From an uncultured Actinomycetes bacterium (lineage in GTDB: Bacteria; Actinomycetota; Actinomycetes; Nanopelagicales; Nanopelagicaceae): a stretch of 6,380 bases of DNA. The DNA lies in the NCBI GenBank assembly GCA_903890345.1, contig CAITAV010000085.1:1-6380 (forward strand), read 5' to 3'. The translations under genes were made by a program, and so were the position numbers. Shown in pieces: positions 5,840 to 6,380 of the stretch. The notes under the pieces were generated by a model. That model saw only the letters and a list, made by a program, of their open reading frames with translations, was not told the origin of the DNA and searched no databases. Position 1 is the first letter of the stretch; every line of letters begins with the position of its first letter.

Positions 5840-6380
5840 CTAAAATAACGCGTTAGCTAAATCGCTGCGTGCTTTAATCAAACGTGGATCTGCAGGATCT
5901 ACTAATGCAAAGAGTGCAAGTAGGTGATCTTTTGCCATCTTCTTATCTTCTGCTGAACAATTTCGTACGCAGTGCAACAAACGATCAAAAGCTGCTTGCA
6001 CATCTGCACTCATCACTTCGATATCCGCGCACGCCATCGCAGCAAGCACATTGAGCGGATCAGCATCTGCCGCAGCCTTTGTTGTTTCTGGATTTAAACC
6101 ATCTGTTCGGATAAACAACTCAGTCTGCGCCAACCCTAATTTTGCAAATGAGTCATTTGGTTTACGAGCAAGCAATTTTTTATAAGCAGCCTCTGCGCTT
6201 TTAAAATCACCTGTCTCAAGTGCTTTGAGTGCTTCTTCCTCTTCGGGTTCGATTACTTCAGCAGGTGGAGCACCAACGCCTTGTTGTGCAGATAATTCGA
6301 GGACCTTATTTATTACCAGTGCGATTTGTTCTTTTGCATATGGTTGTTCAAAGAGTGGAACCAATTGCCCCGAAACAAAA
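5840..6380 (-). CDS. cnoX: CnoX/YbbN-type thioredoxin-TPR co-chaperone, C-terminal part
   Basis: Partial gene: the 5' end lies beyond the right edge. The reading frame stays open to the edge (FVSGQLVPLFEQPY), so the TTG at 6364 is an internal Leu codon, not a start. FVSGQ-VPLF fits the last strand and helix of a thioredoxin domain. After a Pro/Glu-rich linker (PPAEVIEPEEEE) comes a helical region with a TPR-like unit (EALKALETGDFKSAEAAYKKLLARKPND). Further helices follow (AADADPLNVLAAMACADIEVMS, then AFDRLLHCVRNC and a final LIKARSDLANALF). This is the tail of YbbN/CnoX, a holdase that in E. coli protects proteins under oxidative or chlorine stress and hands them to GroEL and DnaK. The thioredoxin active-site region is off-window, so redox competence cannot be judged. 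Its TAG stop is 3 bp from the aceE stop, tail to tail. Confidence 0.85.
   Translation of the reverse strand, partial: FVSGQLVPLFEQPYAKEQIALVINKVLELSAQQGVGAPPAEVIEPEEEEALKALETGDFKSAEAAYKKLLARKPNDSFAKLGLAQTELFIRTDGLNPETTKAAADADPLNVLAAMACADIEVMSADVQAAFDRLLHCVRNCSAEDKKMAKDHLLALFALVDPADPRLIKARSDLANALF

Noticed and set aside
6362..6364. TTG as the start codon of the right-edge gene
   Set aside because: The frame continues open upstream to the window edge with thioredoxin-like residues, so this codon is an internal leucine and the gene is cut by the window.
1..6380. Mobile element, CRISPR array, toxin-antitoxin or defence system
   Set aside because: No transposase, integrase, terminal repeats, regularly spaced repeats or defence domains seen; all space is taken by recognised housekeeping genes.

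Overview
The window looks like a piece of ordinary chromosome from an actinobacterium of unusually low GC content (mid-40s percent on the lines I sampled by eye). The gene set and order match an arrangement known in high-GC relatives. In Mycobacterium tuberculosis the counterparts are Rv2228c (RNase HI/phosphatase fusion), Rv2229c (coiled-coil zinc ribbon), Rv2238c (ahpE), Rv2239c (DUF3052) and Rv2241 (aceE). Actinobacterial gene content with A/T-leaning codons suggests a streamlined freshwater or marine lineage such as Nanopelagicales (acI) or a relative. That placement is inference from memory, not a search result.

Layout. The minus strand carries, in transcription order: DUF3052 (3017-2625), ahpE peroxiredoxin (2614-2156), tRNA-Val(UAC) (2116-2042), a coiled-coil zinc-ribbon protein (1991-1266), a bifunctional RNase HI/histidine phosphatase (1262-177), and the 5' part of the RNase P RNA gene rnpB (about 118 down to 1, running off the left edge). 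The plus strand carries one large gene, aceE (3116-5836), the homodimeric pyruvate dehydrogenase E1, divergent from DUF3052 across a 98-bp intergenic region. Converging on aceE from the right is the C-terminal part of a CnoX/YbbN-type thioredoxin-TPR co-chaperone (minus, 6380-5840, cut by the right edge). Only 3 bp separate the two stop codons.

How the genes relate. AceE feeds pyruvate carbon into acetyl-CoA. AhpE reduces peroxides, and CnoX-type proteins protect proteins from oxidative unfolding, so aceE sits between two oxidative-stress functions. The left half is RNA-centred: tRNA, RNase H and RNase P RNA. DUF3052 is the one protein family here with no established function. The 3-bp gap between the zinc-ribbon and RNase H genes, and the 10-bp gap between DUF3052 and ahpE, indicate co-transcription and probable translational coupling.

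I found no mobile element, CRISPR array, prophage or recognisable new multi-gene system. The points most worth checking are modest: a BCP-like extra cysteine in AhpE, a possible leaderless GTG start for DUF3052 with small palindromes in the divergent promoter region, an altered second zinc knuckle, and the rnpB promoter overlapping the end of the RNase H gene.
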